NCBI RefSeq assembly: GCF_000007345.1
Contig: NC_003552.1
Location: 3,720,001 to 3,784,000 of the forward strand
Reading direction: 5' to 3'
Origin: Methanosarcina acetivorans C2A
GTDB lineage: Archaea > Halobacteriota > Methanosarcinia > Methanosarcinales > Methanosarcinaceae
Length of the DNA stretch: 64,000 nucleotides
Position numbers and translations under genes: made by a program. Of the stretch, positions 25,410-34,940 are shown one piece after another. Position 1 is the stretch's first letter, and the number at the start of each line of letters is the position of its first letter. The notes beneath the pieces are model-generated. The model was not told the DNA's origin, ran no database searches, and worked only from the letters and a program-made list of their open reading frames with translations.

Positions 25410-26447
25410 ATGCATCACAATGTATTTACGAACAACCCGACCGTTCCTATTGATGTAAAAAACAGGTCTGTAAGTGAATTGATGGACGGCATGCTCAAGA
25501 CCGGCTTTCAGGGAAGGAAGCTGGCAGAGTCTGTCCAGGCCTGGAATAACATGCTTAAAGAGAAGAATACGACTGTGTTTATGGGCTTATCCGGAGCCAT
25601 GGTCCCTGCCGGGATGCGCAGGATTATTTCCCATATGATCCGGGAAAGAATGATCGATTGTCTCGTAAGCACAGGAGCAAACCTGTTCCATGACTGCCAT
25701 GAAGCCCTCGGCAGGAAACATTATGTGGGTTCACATCTGGCTAATGATGAAAAACTCTTTGAACAAGGGGTGGACAGGATTTATGACATCTTTGCAGTGG
25801 AAGAAGAGTTCAGGACCGCAGACAACCTGATTGCGGATTTTGCGCAGGAGATTGGGGAAATTACCTGTTCTTCCAGAGAGTTCATGTACCTGCTCGGAAA
25901 GGAGCTTGGCAGGAGAGGAGCTGCTGAAGACTCGATAGTTGTAAGCGCATACAGGCACAATGTCCCGATTTTTGTACCTGCACTGTCAGACAGTTCCATA
26001 GGAATAGGGCTTACCATTGCAAGGAGAAGAGGGCTGAAACTTGAAATAGACCAGATAAAAGACGTTGATGAAATCACACAGATCGTGGAAAAATCCGAAC
26101 GTACAGGCGTCGTCTATGTAGGAGGAGGAGTCCCGAAGAATTTTATCCAGCAGACCGAAGTAATAGCTTCGATTCTCGGGATGGATATTGGCGGACATGA
26201 CTATGCGATCCAGTATACTTCCGATTCTCCACACTGGGGAGGGCTCTCAGGCTGCACTTTTGACGAAGCCGTCTCGTGGGGAAAGATCGCTCCTCAGGCA
26301 AAGAAAGTACAGGTTTTTGTGGACGCTACCATTGCTCTTCCGATTGTTGCCCACGCCCTGCATGAAAAAACCCATGATCTGAAACGTATTGCTCCTGTTT
26401 TTTTCTGGGACGGGCCCGAAGGGCTTGCTATCGATTACAAAGAATAA
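25410..26447 (+). CDS. dys: Deoxyhypusine synthase
   Basis: 345 residues from ATG 25410, with GGAGA five bases upstream; in-frame codons extend to 25335 but without a site. The enzyme transfers the aminobutyl group from spermidine (or an agmatine-derived analogue in archaea) to a lysine of aIF5A. The catalytic Lys292 lies in FDEAVSWGKI, as in eukaryotic DHS. NAD-binding GLSGAMVPAGM and VYVGGGVPKNF are present. The intact lysine argues for genuine DHS and not a DHS-like homospermidine enzyme. Downstream of pdaD. Confidence 0.93.
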   Translation: MHHNVFTNNPTVPIDVKNRSVSELMDGMLKTGFQGRKLAESVQAWNNMLKEKNTTVFMGLSGAMVPAGMRRIISHMIRERMIDCLVSTGANLFHDCHEALGRKHYVGSHLANDEKLFEQGVDRIYDIFAVEEEFRTADNLIADFAQEIGEITCSSREFMYLLGKELGRRGAAEDSIVVSAYRHNVPIFVPALSDSSIGIGLTIARRRGLKLEIDQIKDVDEITQIVEKSERTGVVYVGGGVPKNFIQQTEVIASILGMDIGGHDYAIQYTSDSPHWGGLSGCTFDEAVSWGKIAPQAKKVQVFVDATIALPIVAHALHEKTHDLKRIAPVFFWDGPEGLAIDYKE

Positions 26448-26511
26448 TCATATCACAAATCTTTATCATATTTGAAAACTGATAATATAAGGCGAGAAGG
26501 AGAGGACATAA

Positions 26512-27033
26512 ATGGGTAAACGAACTCGAATAATTAACGATCCTTCATATTTAGTACCATTACTCAGGACATTTGGATCAAGAACCCATAAAAAAATATT
26601 CGATGCACTTTCTAGCAAATGGATGACAAGGGCAGAAATTGATGAGTTCATAGGTTCGGACTCTTCAAGAAGCCTTCATATTCTGAAAAAAGCCGGGCTC
26701 CTCGAGAGCCAGTGGAGAGTCCCTGAAGCAGGACAAAAACCCTCAAAAGAATACCACAGTTCTTATTCAAAGGTTCAGGTGAACTTTCAGTGTTCCTTTG
26801 AAGACCTCAGTGACATCATTATGCTGACTTTCAAACCGTATGAGGAGGTAAAGGATGCAATGGAGGAACTGGAAAGACTGGTAGAAGAGGGCAACACCTC
26901 AATGAGCAACCTCACAAGGACTCTTAACAAAAATCCGTTTTATATCTGCGCCGTTGCCCGCAGGTCCGAAAGGCTTTCAGTAATGGGGCAGAGGTTAAAA
27001 ATAATTGAAGATGTTGAGGAGAATTACGATTGA
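26512..27033 (+). CDS. ArsR-like winged-helix regulator
   Basis: 173 residues, ATG 26512 with GAAGGAGAGG upstream. wHTH at about 15-75: LRTFGSRTHKKIFDALSSKW, then SSRSLHILKKAGLLESQW. The C-terminal part (90-173) is helical. It overlaps the next gene by one base (TGATG), so two regulators are translated together. Probably DNA-binding; targets unknown, autoregulation possible. Confidence 0.8.
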   Translation: MGKRTRIINDPSYLVPLLRTFGSRTHKKIFDALSSKWMTRAEIDEFIGSDSSRSLHILKKAGLLESQWRVPEAGQKPSKEYHSSYSKVQVNFQCSFEDLSDIIMLTFKPYEEVKDAMEELERLVEEGNTSMSNLTRTLNKNPFYICAVARRSERLSVMGQRLKIIEDVEENYD

Positions 27034-27821
27034 TGATTAAGATCCTCCAGACCAAGAGTGGCGTCACCAAATTTCAGGTCCTTATTGAGATTGCTGCCCA
27101 CCAGCCCAATGTCAGGCAAAAAGAGATTGCCGCAAAGATAGGAATAACCCCTCAGGCTGTTTCCGAATACATCAAGGAGCTTGTAAATGACGGGCTCATT
27201 GTAACCGAGGGCCGTGTCCGATACAGGATTACAAAAGAGGGCGTGGAATGGGTCCTTGAAAACGCTGCTGAAATGAAACAGTACGCCCGCTTTGTCATGG
27301 AGGACATCATCAGCCATGTCTCTACCTGGACAGCCATCACGAAGGAAGAACTCAAAGAAGGCCAGCAGGTCTACCTGAAAATGAAAAACGGGCTCCTCTA
27401 TGTAAGCAGCACGGAAAAGACCGGGGCTTCAGGCACTGTCATATCCGACGCAGCCGAGGGAGAAGATGTGGGAGTAACAACCCTCAAGGGCCTTATAGAC
27501 CTGGAAAATGCGACCATTACGATCTGCAAGGTTCCCAGAGTCGAACGCGGAGGGTCAAGAAAAGTTGACCTCGACCGCCTGAAGGCGCTTTCAGCCTCAA
27601 AACCCTATATAGCAGCAATCGGGGTAGAATCGTTAATCGCTCTTCGTAAGATCGGTATAAGCCCCAATGTCATGTTCGGAACAAACGAATCGGTAATCGA
27701 AGCTGCATACCACGGTCTTTCCTCCCTGGTTGTGTCGGTGGACGAACAGGTCTCTGCGCTCCTGAGCAGGTTAGAAACCGAGAACCTTGAATACGAACTT
27801 GTGGATCTGACAGTCGAATAA
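27033..27821 (+). CDS. Predicted transcriptional regulator, wHTH plus C-terminal sensor-like domain
   Basis: 262 residues from ATG 27033 (GAGGAGA about 14 bases upstream inside the previous gene). N-terminal MarR-type wHTH: VRQKEIAAKIGITPQAVSEYI, then ELVNDGLIV and a wing ending in RYRIT. The C-terminal half (about 150-262, including KPYIAAIGVESLIALRKIGI) looks like a conserved archaeal ligand or protein-binding domain (COG1318-like, from memory). Operon partner of the 26512 regulator. Confidence 0.82.
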   Translation: MIKILQTKSGVTKFQVLIEIAAHQPNVRQKEIAAKIGITPQAVSEYIKELVNDGLIVTEGRVRYRITKEGVEWVLENAAEMKQYARFVMEDIISHVSTWTAITKEELKEGQQVYLKMKNGLLYVSSTEKTGASGTVISDAAEGEDVGVTTLKGLIDLENATITICKVPRVERGGSRKVDLDRLKALSASKPYIAAIGVESLIALRKIGISPNVMFGTNESVIEAAYHGLSSLVVSVDEQVSALLSRLETENLEYELVDLTVE

Positions 27822-27878
27822 GTTTCCTGACTTTTAGCTTTAGGTTCGAAGTATTCAGGACTTTCGGGTTCGGAATCC

Positions 27879-27990
27879 GAACCACCTTTTTTCTTAACAG
27901 GCATCGATTTTTGTCAGGTATAACTGTAATTTTGAGAGTTTAACAGCAATTCATAGAGTTTACTGTAATTTTAAGGTTTAACCGTGAGAA
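27879..27990. repeat. Imperfect ~20-bp repeats upstream of the phosphodiesterase gene
   Basis: A (A)CTGTAATTTTGAGAGTTTA-like unit recurs about three times between 27926 and 27985. Weak; possible regulatory repeat or slippage product. Confidence 0.4.
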
Positions 27991-28054
27991 TCCTCTCAGA
28001 TACGCTGCACATTTTTATCTTAATACTGTATAATCGTCTACCCGGAGATTTTCC

Positions 28055-28603
28055 ATGAAGCTGATCGCAATATCCGATACCCACCTCAAGACCGGCGAAG
28101 TCCCCCCACAACTTCAAAATATCCTCAAGGACTGCGACCTTATCGTTCATGCAGGAGACTTCAGTACTGTAGAAGCTTATCAGGCTTTCAATGCAAGCGG
28201 CAAGCTGAAAGCCGTTTCCGGAAATGCCGATACCTTCGAACTCCGGCAGCTCCTCCCCGAAAGGCTAAAATTTGAGGTTGAAGGGGTCAAAATAGGAGTG
28301 GTGCATGAAGGGGGGCTATCAGTTATTGATACAACTGCTCAGGGCTACCTTGCCAGGGAAATGGGAGTGGATGTCCTGATTTTCGGACATCTTCACCGCC
28401 CTTTGATTGAGAAAAAAGATGTCATACTTGTCTGCCCGGGTTCCCCGACAAAACCCAGGATGTCAAAGCCGAGCGCTGTAGAACTGATAATTGAAAAAGG
28501 AAGTATAAAAGGCCGAATTCTTACTCTTGAAGGGGATAGCTGTGAATATATCAGGTTCCGGGATGCCCTGGAAAAACAAAAAACGGAAGAGAACCGGAAA
28601 TAA
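28055..28603 (+). CDS. YfcE/MJ0936-type metallophosphoesterase
   Basis: 182 residues, ATG 28055. Calcineurin-like core in order: ISDTHL (metal 1), VHAGDF, SGNADT (family GNxD/H), VVHEGG (usually HGH) and FGHLHRP. MJ0936-like enzymes hydrolyse phosphodiesters in vitro; the natural substrate is unknown. The HEG in place of HGH slightly alters one metal site. Single gene, TATA-like sequence at about 28021-28031. Confidence 0.85.
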   Translation: MKLIAISDTHLKTGEVPPQLQNILKDCDLIVHAGDFSTVEAYQAFNASGKLKAVSGNADTFELRQLLPERLKFEVEGVKIGVVHEGGLSVIDTTAQGYLAREMGVDVLIFGHLHRPLIEKKDVILVCPGSPTKPRMSKPSAVELIIEKGSIKGRILTLEGDSCEYIRFRDALEKQKTEENRK

Positions 28604-28747
28604 AAGAAAGCTGATCACCTGACATATCGGCAGGGCCTGAAAAAGGTGACATAAGAACCCGCTAAGGGTTTTTATTGTCAGAATTCAGGCACATGCCGCG
28701 CTAGGCAAGGTCTCCGGAACTTACGTATCTGACAAACTCCTGTCAGT

Positions 28748-28969
28748 TCACATGGTCTCCAGTTTGAACATTACCCCTGTTCCCTGAAGGCTCAGGTAGA
28801 CTTTGTCTCCAAACTCAAGAATCCTCTCAACGTCAACATTGCTGTTCCAGTTATACACGAAATCGTAGCTTCCCTGCATGGGCTCGAAACCCAGGGACAA
28901 GAGCCTCTGGTTGACCTCTGACGGGCGAACTCCCTCACTACTGAACCAGACCACAAGATAGGTTTTCAC
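28748..28969 (-). CDS. Small conserved protein, unknown function
   Basis: 73 residues: alternating strands and a helix (TYLVVWFSSEGVRPSEVNQR, then GFEPMQGSYDFVYNW), ending in VMFKLETM. It has the look of a compact ferredoxin-like alpha/beta fold. No catalytic motif. The ATG at 28969 lies downstream of GATGATCCTGTG, with no strong ribosome site. Probably a Methanosarcinales-conserved hypothetical. Confidence 0.65.
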   Translation of the reverse strand: MKTYLVVWFSSEGVRPSEVNQRLLSLGFEPMQGSYDFVYNWNSNVDVERILEFGDKVYLSLQGTGVMFKLETM

Positions 28970-29368
28970 AGGATCATCTCATATGCCTATTCATTAACTT
29001 ATTTTAGCATTAACACTCATTCAAACACTTATTGCTTATTTCATATCATGTCTCGTTTATTTATCTATATTTTGCCTTTTAACGCTGCCAGAACCTAAAA
29101 AATAAAAAAACAGAGCCAGTACGCTAAAGATTGAAGGAAAACTATCCGGAAAATAAAGAAGAAAAAGGAAAAAGCAAAATAAAAGGAAAAAACAAAATAA
29201 AAACTAAGTAAAAATCAAAGAGAAAAGAAAAGAATTAATCGAAAATAAAAAACACAAAGATCTTCCTGTTTTGAAAGCGTGGATTCAGGGTAAAATCCCC
29301 TGAATTTCACGATTACTTATCACTGCTGTTTTTTACGATTCTCAGAGATTATTTCCAGGATATTGATC
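28970..29368. other. A-rich intergenic region
   Basis: About 400 bases between two minus-strand genes. 29095-29250 is strongly A-rich (runs of GAAAAAGGAAAA); on the minus strand this gives T-rich tracts that could end transcription of the RPA operon. No gene. Confidence 0.5.
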
Positions 29369-29938
29369 TCAGAGATCATCTTTAAGGGACTCAAGGGCTT
29401 TTTTTACCATTTCACGGTAAATCGCAATATCGGTAGAGTAGTGCTCCTTTGCAAGCTTTGAGTTAGGGTCTTCCTGTGCATCAACTGCCTTTATTCTCTC
29501 AAGAGTCTGCTTTGCAGTATCGAGCACCCACAGATTTCGTGTCAGCTCATCTACTTGCTGGATAGATTCCGGACGAATAGAGGTCAGGACATTTCCGTCG
29601 TCTGTGGTATAGGTGCTGGTTTTGCCAATGACCGCTACGAAAGCAGGCAGTTCACACTCCTCAAGGAACTGGGCGGCTTCGGGCTGGTACTGCCCTGCAT
29701 AGACAAGGAAGGAGCCTGTCGGGTCGGAAACCCTGCCTCTCCAGTACTCGGAGTCGGTACCTATATCTTCCTTTTCGATAAGAGTCCCCACAATGAAGAT
29801 GCGGTTCACCTTCGCTCCCGTAGGCGTAAGGAGATACTGAGGAGCATACTGGTCGGTTTCATCTCTGAATGTGAGGTTTGAGTCTTTCAATTCCTGGGCG
29901 AAAACCCTGCGCGACACTTCTCTAAAGAAGCCTGCCAT
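29369..29938 (-). CDS. RPA-associated protein (COG3390-type)
   Basis: 189 residues, ATG 29938 immediately after the RPA3 stop with no gap. It is OB-fold-like: REVSRRVFAQELKDSNLTFR, NRIFIVGTLIEKEDIG, YWRGRVSDPTGSFLVYAG and FVAVIGK. Proteins of this family are regularly encoded with archaeal RPA and interact with it (known in haloarchaea). It should help single-stranded DNA handling in replication and repair. Confidence 0.88.
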   Translation of the reverse strand: MAGFFREVSRRVFAQELKDSNLTFRDETDQYAPQYLLTPTGAKVNRIFIVGTLIEKEDIGTDSEYWRGRVSDPTGSFLVYAGQYQPEAAQFLEECELPAFVAVIGKTSTYTTDDGNVLTSIRPESIQQVDELTRNLWVLDTAKQTLERIKAVDAQEDPNSKLAKEHYSTDIAIYREMVKKALESLKDDL

Positions 29939-31192
29939 TTACTCCACCTCCAGTTCAGCAAACATTTCATTAAGTAGTTCCCTGTCAAGAGAAGTCATCG
30001 GAGTAATCGATTCCACAAGGATATAGCGGTCAAGCCTGTGTCCGCTGACGGTGTAATACCTGCCTACAAGCTCATGTTTCAATTTATCCAGCACAACTCC
30101 GGGGTCAAGGGCATCCGCAGCCATTGCAATGGCGCTGTCAAGGGAGATTCCTGCAAGCTCTTCGGTGAGCTCACGGTTAATCAGAGCATCCTGTGTCGAA
30201 GTTCCGGAATCAAGGACTGCCTTTATCCTGAGGTCATATTCTCCTTTGACCTTTCCATGCTCTGCACAGGCGCCTTTAACCAGGGCCCGTTTGCATTCAG
30301 GGCACCTCTTTATAAGCCCGGACCCCGTCTGAATATCGATCATTGCCCCGAAATATGTAAAAGCGGAAGTTCCCACTTCTATATCTTCATCGAGTGTTTC
30401 TATGGAGCTTGATTTATTAAGCTGAACCTGGATCCTGCCGTTCCACTCGTTAACGACCACATTTTTAAGCATGTAACTTTTGCCTTCCTCCATATCAGGA
30501 AGTTCGGAGCTTGCCCAGTTGGTGAACTTAATAACACCGGTTTCGTCTCCTATAAGCCCTGCCTGTTCAATTGACTCATGGGAATTTTCCCAGAGCTGAA
30601 CCACTTTTCCTCTTACCGTAGCCCACTGGTCTCCCACAAGGTCGGCAATGTTCCGGAGTTCGGCTTCTCTTGCTGCGGGAGTGAAATCGCCTCCCCCTAC
30701 TTCAATGGGTTCGGAAAGTTTCTCTACGGAACTGTTTTTATTAAACTGGATCTGAAACCTCTCGTTGTATTCTCCGACAACGACGCTCCGTAGAAGGTAG
30801 CTCTCTCCCTGCTCAAGGGGAGGAAGTTCGGCATTTTTCCAGATGGTAAACTTTATGATTCCGGTCTCATCTCCGAGGAGCCCAACCTGGGAGATGGATT
30901 CATGGGTATTTTCCCAGAGCTGAATAACCTTTGCCTTAAGGTTTGCCCACTGCCCGTTCTCAGTAATATCCACAATTTTGGTGAGCTGGGGTTCAGCCTG
31001 CCGGACGTAAAACTCATTTTTAGGAATGGAATATTTCTTCAAAAAATAGTTTGTTACGCTGCGCTGTGCCTCGTTTGAAGGCACTTTGAACTTCGTGATC
31101 AACTCGTCGAGTCTGCTTTCGATGTCCTCAACAGGCACATCGATGCCAAGTTTCATAAACCGGTCTCTAATGGATTCTGCAATCTGTTTCAT
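29939..31192 (-). CDS. rpa3: Replication protein A, RPA3-type single-stranded DNA-binding protein
   Basis: 417 residues. Helical N-terminus (1-65), then two OB-folds in tandem at about 70-165 and 180-270 that are clearly duplicates (KVIQLWENTHESISQVGLLG against KVVQLWENSHESIEQAGLIG). A C-terminal region has a zinc finger CPECKRALVKGACAEHG (C-x2-C-x8-C-x2-H). M. acetivorans RPA3 has this two-OB-plus-zinc layout. It coats single-stranded DNA during replication and repair. Co-transcribed with the following RPA-associated gene. Confidence 0.92.
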   Translation of the reverse strand: MKQIAESIRDRFMKLGIDVPVEDIESRLDELITKFKVPSNEAQRSVTNYFLKKYSIPKNEFYVRQAEPQLTKIVDITENGQWANLKAKVIQLWENTHESISQVGLLGDETGIIKFTIWKNAELPPLEQGESYLLRSVVVGEYNERFQIQFNKNSSVEKLSEPIEVGGGDFTPAAREAELRNIADLVGDQWATVRGKVVQLWENSHESIEQAGLIGDETGVIKFTNWASSELPDMEEGKSYMLKNVVVNEWNGRIQVQLNKSSSIETLDEDIEVGTSAFTYFGAMIDIQTGSGLIKRCPECKRALVKGACAEHGKVKGEYDLRIKAVLDSGTSTQDALINRELTEELAGISLDSAIAMAADALDPGVVLDKLKHELVGRYYTVSGHRLDRYILVESITPMTSLDRELLNEMFAELEVE

Positions 31193-31600
31193 CTTTAATC
31201 TACCTCAAGCCTCATGGTTATTTTCATCAAATTGTGAGGCACTCTAAAGTACCGCAGCAGAGAATATAAAGCTAAGTGAGGCGGGGTGAAAGTATTCGGT
31301 CACAGGTGAAAGTATTCGGTTGCGGATGAAAATTTTCGGTTATGGTTGAAAACATTCGGATATAAAACATTCAGATATCATGCATTCCGCACTTCCCATC
31401 AGGGAAAAGTCCGGGAGAAGGAAATCGGAGTGAATATCATTTCAGTGCATGTTTTCCACAGCAGAGAAAAGATTTCTCTTCCTTCCCAAGTCCTGAATCC
31501 ATGATAAAAAATTACTTTCTCTGAGACTTTCTCTGATATTCGATTTTCGGCATGTGTGTTATCAGATTATCAGGGAGTATACTCCGCAATGTACTAAAAG
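31193..31600. other. Upstream region of the RPA operon, with repeats
   Basis: About 400 bases between two minus-strand genes, with a 20-bp tandem repeat (31285-31364). The RPA promoter should be in the left part. No gene. Confidence 0.5.
31285..31364. repeat. 20-bp tandem repeat, four diverged copies
   Basis: Units at 31285, 31305, 31325 and 31345, consensus GGTGAAAGTATTCGGTTACG, the first two nearly identical and the last two diverged. It begins 93 bases upstream of the rpa3 start, within probable promoter or leader DNA. Confidence 0.8.
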
Positions 31601-33439
31601 TTATTTGTGAAGTATAGCCGCGGTCTGTTTGGCTGCGTCTCCTTCTCCGATAACGGTTACGATATCTTCATATTCAAGCACGAGGTTTCCGTGGGCGATA
31701 ATAGAATCACTGCCCCGCTGAACCATAACCAGGAGGCTCTTTTCAGGGAACTGGATATCCTTGATGGCTTTCCCGATTACCCTGGGGTTCGTGACCTTGA
31801 CTTCCATCATTTCCCCTTCACCTCCCACCTCACACATTGAGAAAAGATGAGGTCTTCCGATCATATTGTCCAGCACCACTGCAGTGGTCATGGCCGGGCT
31901 CATGGAGCGGATCCCCAGGTTCCAGAAAGCCTGCAGGTTTTCGATCTCGTTTACCCTGGCTACCAGCTGATCACCTCTGAATCCAAAAGAAGCTTTAGCG
32001 AGCTGGCAGAAGAGAAGGTTCGTATTATCCTGATTGGTTGTAGCAACCACATATTTGGCATTCTCTATTCCTGCCTTTTTCAGGACATTTACGTCCCCTG
32101 CATCCCCCTGGACAGTCCGGATTCCGAGTTCCATGCATTTCTTACAATTGTCCTCGGAAATATCCACAACAACTACATTTTCTCCTCTTTTGTCAAAACG
32201 TTCGGCAAGAATCCTGCCTACCTTTCCTCCACCGATAATAAGGATTTCCATAGGGATTACCTCCAGCACCTCTGCCACTTTTTTTGACAGGCTGCCACTC
32301 ATGAAGACCGTGATAATAACCGTAAGGAAAACAAGCCCTACAAGGGTCTGCCCTCCGGGAATGCCCATTGAATCGAGCTTGATTGCAAAATAGGTCGCAA
32401 CCGCAGTCGGCACAACGCCCCTGGGCCCGACAAAGGAAATAAAAAGTTTTTCATTCGTGCCGATCTGCGAGTTCCACATCGAAACAAAGACCGCAAAAGG
32501 ACGGATCACGAATATGAGAAGCAGTACAAGGGCTACCCCGCTTGCCCCTATTCTCAAAATATATTCGAATTTAATCATTGCAGCAAGCAGGATAAAAATC
32601 AAGGAGAGCATCACAATCACAATGTCGCTCTTGAATTCCTTGATAGTATCCTTATAAGGGAAGTCCGAAGTTCCCAGGATGATCCCGAAGATGGCTACCG
32701 CCAGAATCCCGGACTCATTGCCCAGATATTCTGAAAAGACGAAGCAGGAAAATACTGCGGTCAGGGAGACCAGCCTCGCAGTCCGATTGCTGATCGCCTT
32801 CCCCCTAGTGAAAAACCAGCGGAGGGCAAACCCACTCAAAGACCCCAGTGCAATTCCGATCCCCAGCCTGTAAAGGATAAAGACCACAGCATCAGTCCCG
32901 GAAAGTTCTGCTGCGACCCATTCGAAGACCATAGCCGCAAGGATCACACTGGCAGCATCATTCAGGACTCCCTCAAGCTCCAGAATCTTGCCAAGCTTGT
33001 GGCTAATCTGGATATTTCTTACAATGGGAGTTATCACTGTCGGGCCTGTTGCCGTGACAAGGGCTCCGAAGAGGGCGGCGAGTTCGAGAGGGATCTCTAT
33101 CAGAAGGCTGGTCAGAACCGTGGTACCCAGGAAAGTCACAAAGACCCCTATTGTTGTCAGTTTTAGGACGCTTTCCTGAACCATCCTTATATGCTTCAGG
33201 TCGATATGAAGCCCGCCATCAAAAACAATCACGGATACCGATATTGCCACGATAGTACTTAGCCCGTCGACATATAGGGCCGGGTTCAGCAGGTTAAGGA
33301 CCTCGGGCCCTGCGATGATTCCTTCGATCAACAGGAAAATGATGAAAGGAATCCGGAAATAGGAGCTAAGTGCCTGTGCGACAAGGGACATGGCAAGCAC
33401 GGCAACCACGAGCCCGAGTAGGAGTATTGGATCAAGCAT
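31601..33439 (-). CDS. CPA1-type Na+(K+)/H+ antiporter with C-terminal TrkA domain
   Basis: 612 residues. Residues 1-385 hold about 12 hydrophobic segments of an NhaP-like exchanger; the ion-binding ND-type motif appears in LEGVLNDAASVI. Residues about 395-520 are a TrkA-N/RCK nucleotide-binding domain (ILIIGGGKVGRILAERF, GDAGD), followed by a TrkA-C domain (about 530-612). It exchanges cations for protons at the membrane and is probably gated by nucleotide through the RCK part. Single gene, divergent from the CaCA exchanger at 33771. Confidence 0.9.
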   Translation of the reverse strand: MLDPILLLGLVVAVLAMSLVAQALSSYFRIPFIIFLLIEGIIAGPEVLNLLNPALYVDGLSTIVAISVSVIVFDGGLHIDLKHIRMVQESVLKLTTIGVFVTFLGTTVLTSLLIEIPLELAALFGALVTATGPTVITPIVRNIQISHKLGKILELEGVLNDAASVILAAMVFEWVAAELSGTDAVVFILYRLGIGIALGSLSGFALRWFFTRGKAISNRTARLVSLTAVFSCFVFSEYLGNESGILAVAIFGIILGTSDFPYKDTIKEFKSDIVIVMLSLIFILLAAMIKFEYILRIGASGVALVLLLIFVIRPFAVFVSMWNSQIGTNEKLFISFVGPRGVVPTAVATYFAIKLDSMGIPGGQTLVGLVFLTVIITVFMSGSLSKKVAEVLEVIPMEILIIGGGKVGRILAERFDKRGENVVVVDISEDNCKKCMELGIRTVQGDAGDVNVLKKAGIENAKYVVATTNQDNTNLLFCQLAKASFGFRGDQLVARVNEIENLQAFWNLGIRSMSPAMTTAVVLDNMIGRPHLFSMCEVGGEGEMMEVKVTNPRVIGKAIKDIQFPEKSLLVMVQRGSDSIIAHGNLVLEYEDIVTVIGEGDAAKQTAAILHK

Positions 33440-33770
33440 GAGTTTCCCTGTAATGATGCGTTAACTTACCAAAAATATTTGGTGAATATCCGAGATAGAT
33501 TGAACGGAAAGATATCTAAGGTTGTATTGCCAAAAAAGCACATAATACTTGATGATGTATACATTATCATACAATTGTTTTATATAAACTTGACTCTGTT
33601 GTTAACCCCCTGACTCTGTTGTTAACCCCCTGACTCTGTTGTTAACCCCCTGACTCTGTTGTTAACCCCCTGAAAGCGAAAGAACAGTTTTTTGCAACAT
33701 CCGAAAGCTCTGAAAACTGAAAAAAACAAGAGCGTTTGAGTTATATTCTTTGTCCTCTTTAAAGGACTCC
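33440..33770. other. Divergent promoter region of two ion transporters
   Basis: 331 bases between the antiporter and the Ca2+/Na+ exchanger. TATA-like GTTTTATATAAACTT at 33577-33591 directly precedes the 20-bp repeat array. Confidence 0.5.
33591..33670. repeat. 20-bp tandem repeat, four exact copies
   Basis: TGACTCTGTTGTTAACCCCC repeated at 33591, 33611, 33631 and 33651 without a single mismatch. Each contains the dyad GTTAAC. It sits in the shared upstream region of two cation transporters. Confidence 0.95.
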
Positions 33771-34718
33771 ATGGAGTTGCTTTTGATCTTTCTTTTTCTG
33801 CTCAGCCTTGCCATGATAAGCAAAGGTTCGGACTGGTTTATTGAAGCTGCGGTTGCAATATCAAACAAAAGCGGAATCCCGAAAATGCTTATAGGGGCCA
33901 CGATCGTGAGTTTTGCAACAACAGCTCCGGAGTTTGCAGTTTCTGCAACAGCAGCTTATCTCGGACATACGGACGTAACAATAGGAAATGCGGTTGGCTC
34001 GGTCATATGCAACACCGGGCTTGTACTGGGTTCGATTATCGCCGTAAAAGCAATCCCTATGAAGGACGATACCTTTCCCATTAAAAGCGGACTCATGCTC
34101 CTTTCAGGAATTATCCTCATCATAGTCAGCCGCGACGGAAATGTGAACCGGCTCGACGGGATTATACTTCTGCTTGTGTTTTTTGCCTTCCTCTTCCATG
34201 CTTCAAAGACCCAACGTGTGTTATTCGGAGATGACGAACCTGGCAGAGGAAAAATGAAAATCAAAGATATCCGCAAAGATATAGCTTTCTTCGTTCTTGG
34301 CTCCCTTTCCGTAGTTATAGGAAGCAGGATCCTGGTAGATTCCGGGATAAAGATAGCCGAATGGATAGGCATACCCGAAGTAATAATAGCCCTGACGGCG
34401 GTTGCAATAGGGACATCCCTCCCCGAACTTGTAACTGCAATTGCCTCCCTCAGGAAAGGGCACCAGGACCTCTCAATAGGAAACATCCTCGGGGCAAACA
34501 CAATGGACGTGGCCATGATCCTCGGGGTATCCTCCCAGATTCGCGTACTCCCTGTTTCGGAACAGCTTGCAGAATACGATTTCCCCTTCATGTTCTTTAT
34601 ATCTCTCGCCCTTATAGTCTTTGGGATCACGGGAAAAAAACTGGAAAGATGGGAAGGAGGCGTAATTCTCGGAGCTTATCTGTTTTATGTGGCAGGGCTT
34701 TTTATCCTCTATGGATAA
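33771..34718 (+). CDS. Calcium/sodium antiporter (CaCA family)
   Basis: 315 residues from ATG 33771 with AAAGGA upstream. Two homologous halves of five helices with the alpha-repeats GATIVSFATTAPEFAVSATA and TAVAIGTSLPELVTAIASL; these carry the ion-coordinating Glu residues as in the M. jannaschii exchanger. Each is followed by a GN-x-x-G-(S/A)-N/V-type motif (IGNAVGSVICN, IGNILGANTMD). Integral membrane protein that extrudes Ca2+ against Na+ or H+. Confidence 0.92.
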   Translation: MELLLIFLFLLSLAMISKGSDWFIEAAVAISNKSGIPKMLIGATIVSFATTAPEFAVSATAAYLGHTDVTIGNAVGSVICNTGLVLGSIIAVKAIPMKDDTFPIKSGLMLLSGIILIIVSRDGNVNRLDGIILLLVFFAFLFHASKTQRVLFGDDEPGRGKMKIKDIRKDIAFFVLGSLSVVIGSRILVDSGIKIAEWIGIPEVIIALTAVAIGTSLPELVTAIASLRKGHQDLSIGNILGANTMDVAMILGVSSQIRVLPVSEQLAEYDFPFMFFISLALIVFGITGKKLERWEGGVILGAYLFYVAGLFILYG

Positions 34719-34940
34719 ATCCTGCATTTCAATTTTGAGAAAATTAGAATGTCCTTTACTCTTCAAAGTCTTGAAGAGTGACTTCTTATATATATTTTCC
34801 CCTTTAAATAGACCAGTGACTCATTTTAATATTTCATTTAATGTTTTTGAGCGTTCTTCTTAAAGAATTTTAGTATTATATTTAAATTGTATGGCATTTG
34901 AAGGCAATGTATAAATTCTAAAAAAAGGTTCTTTAACTCT

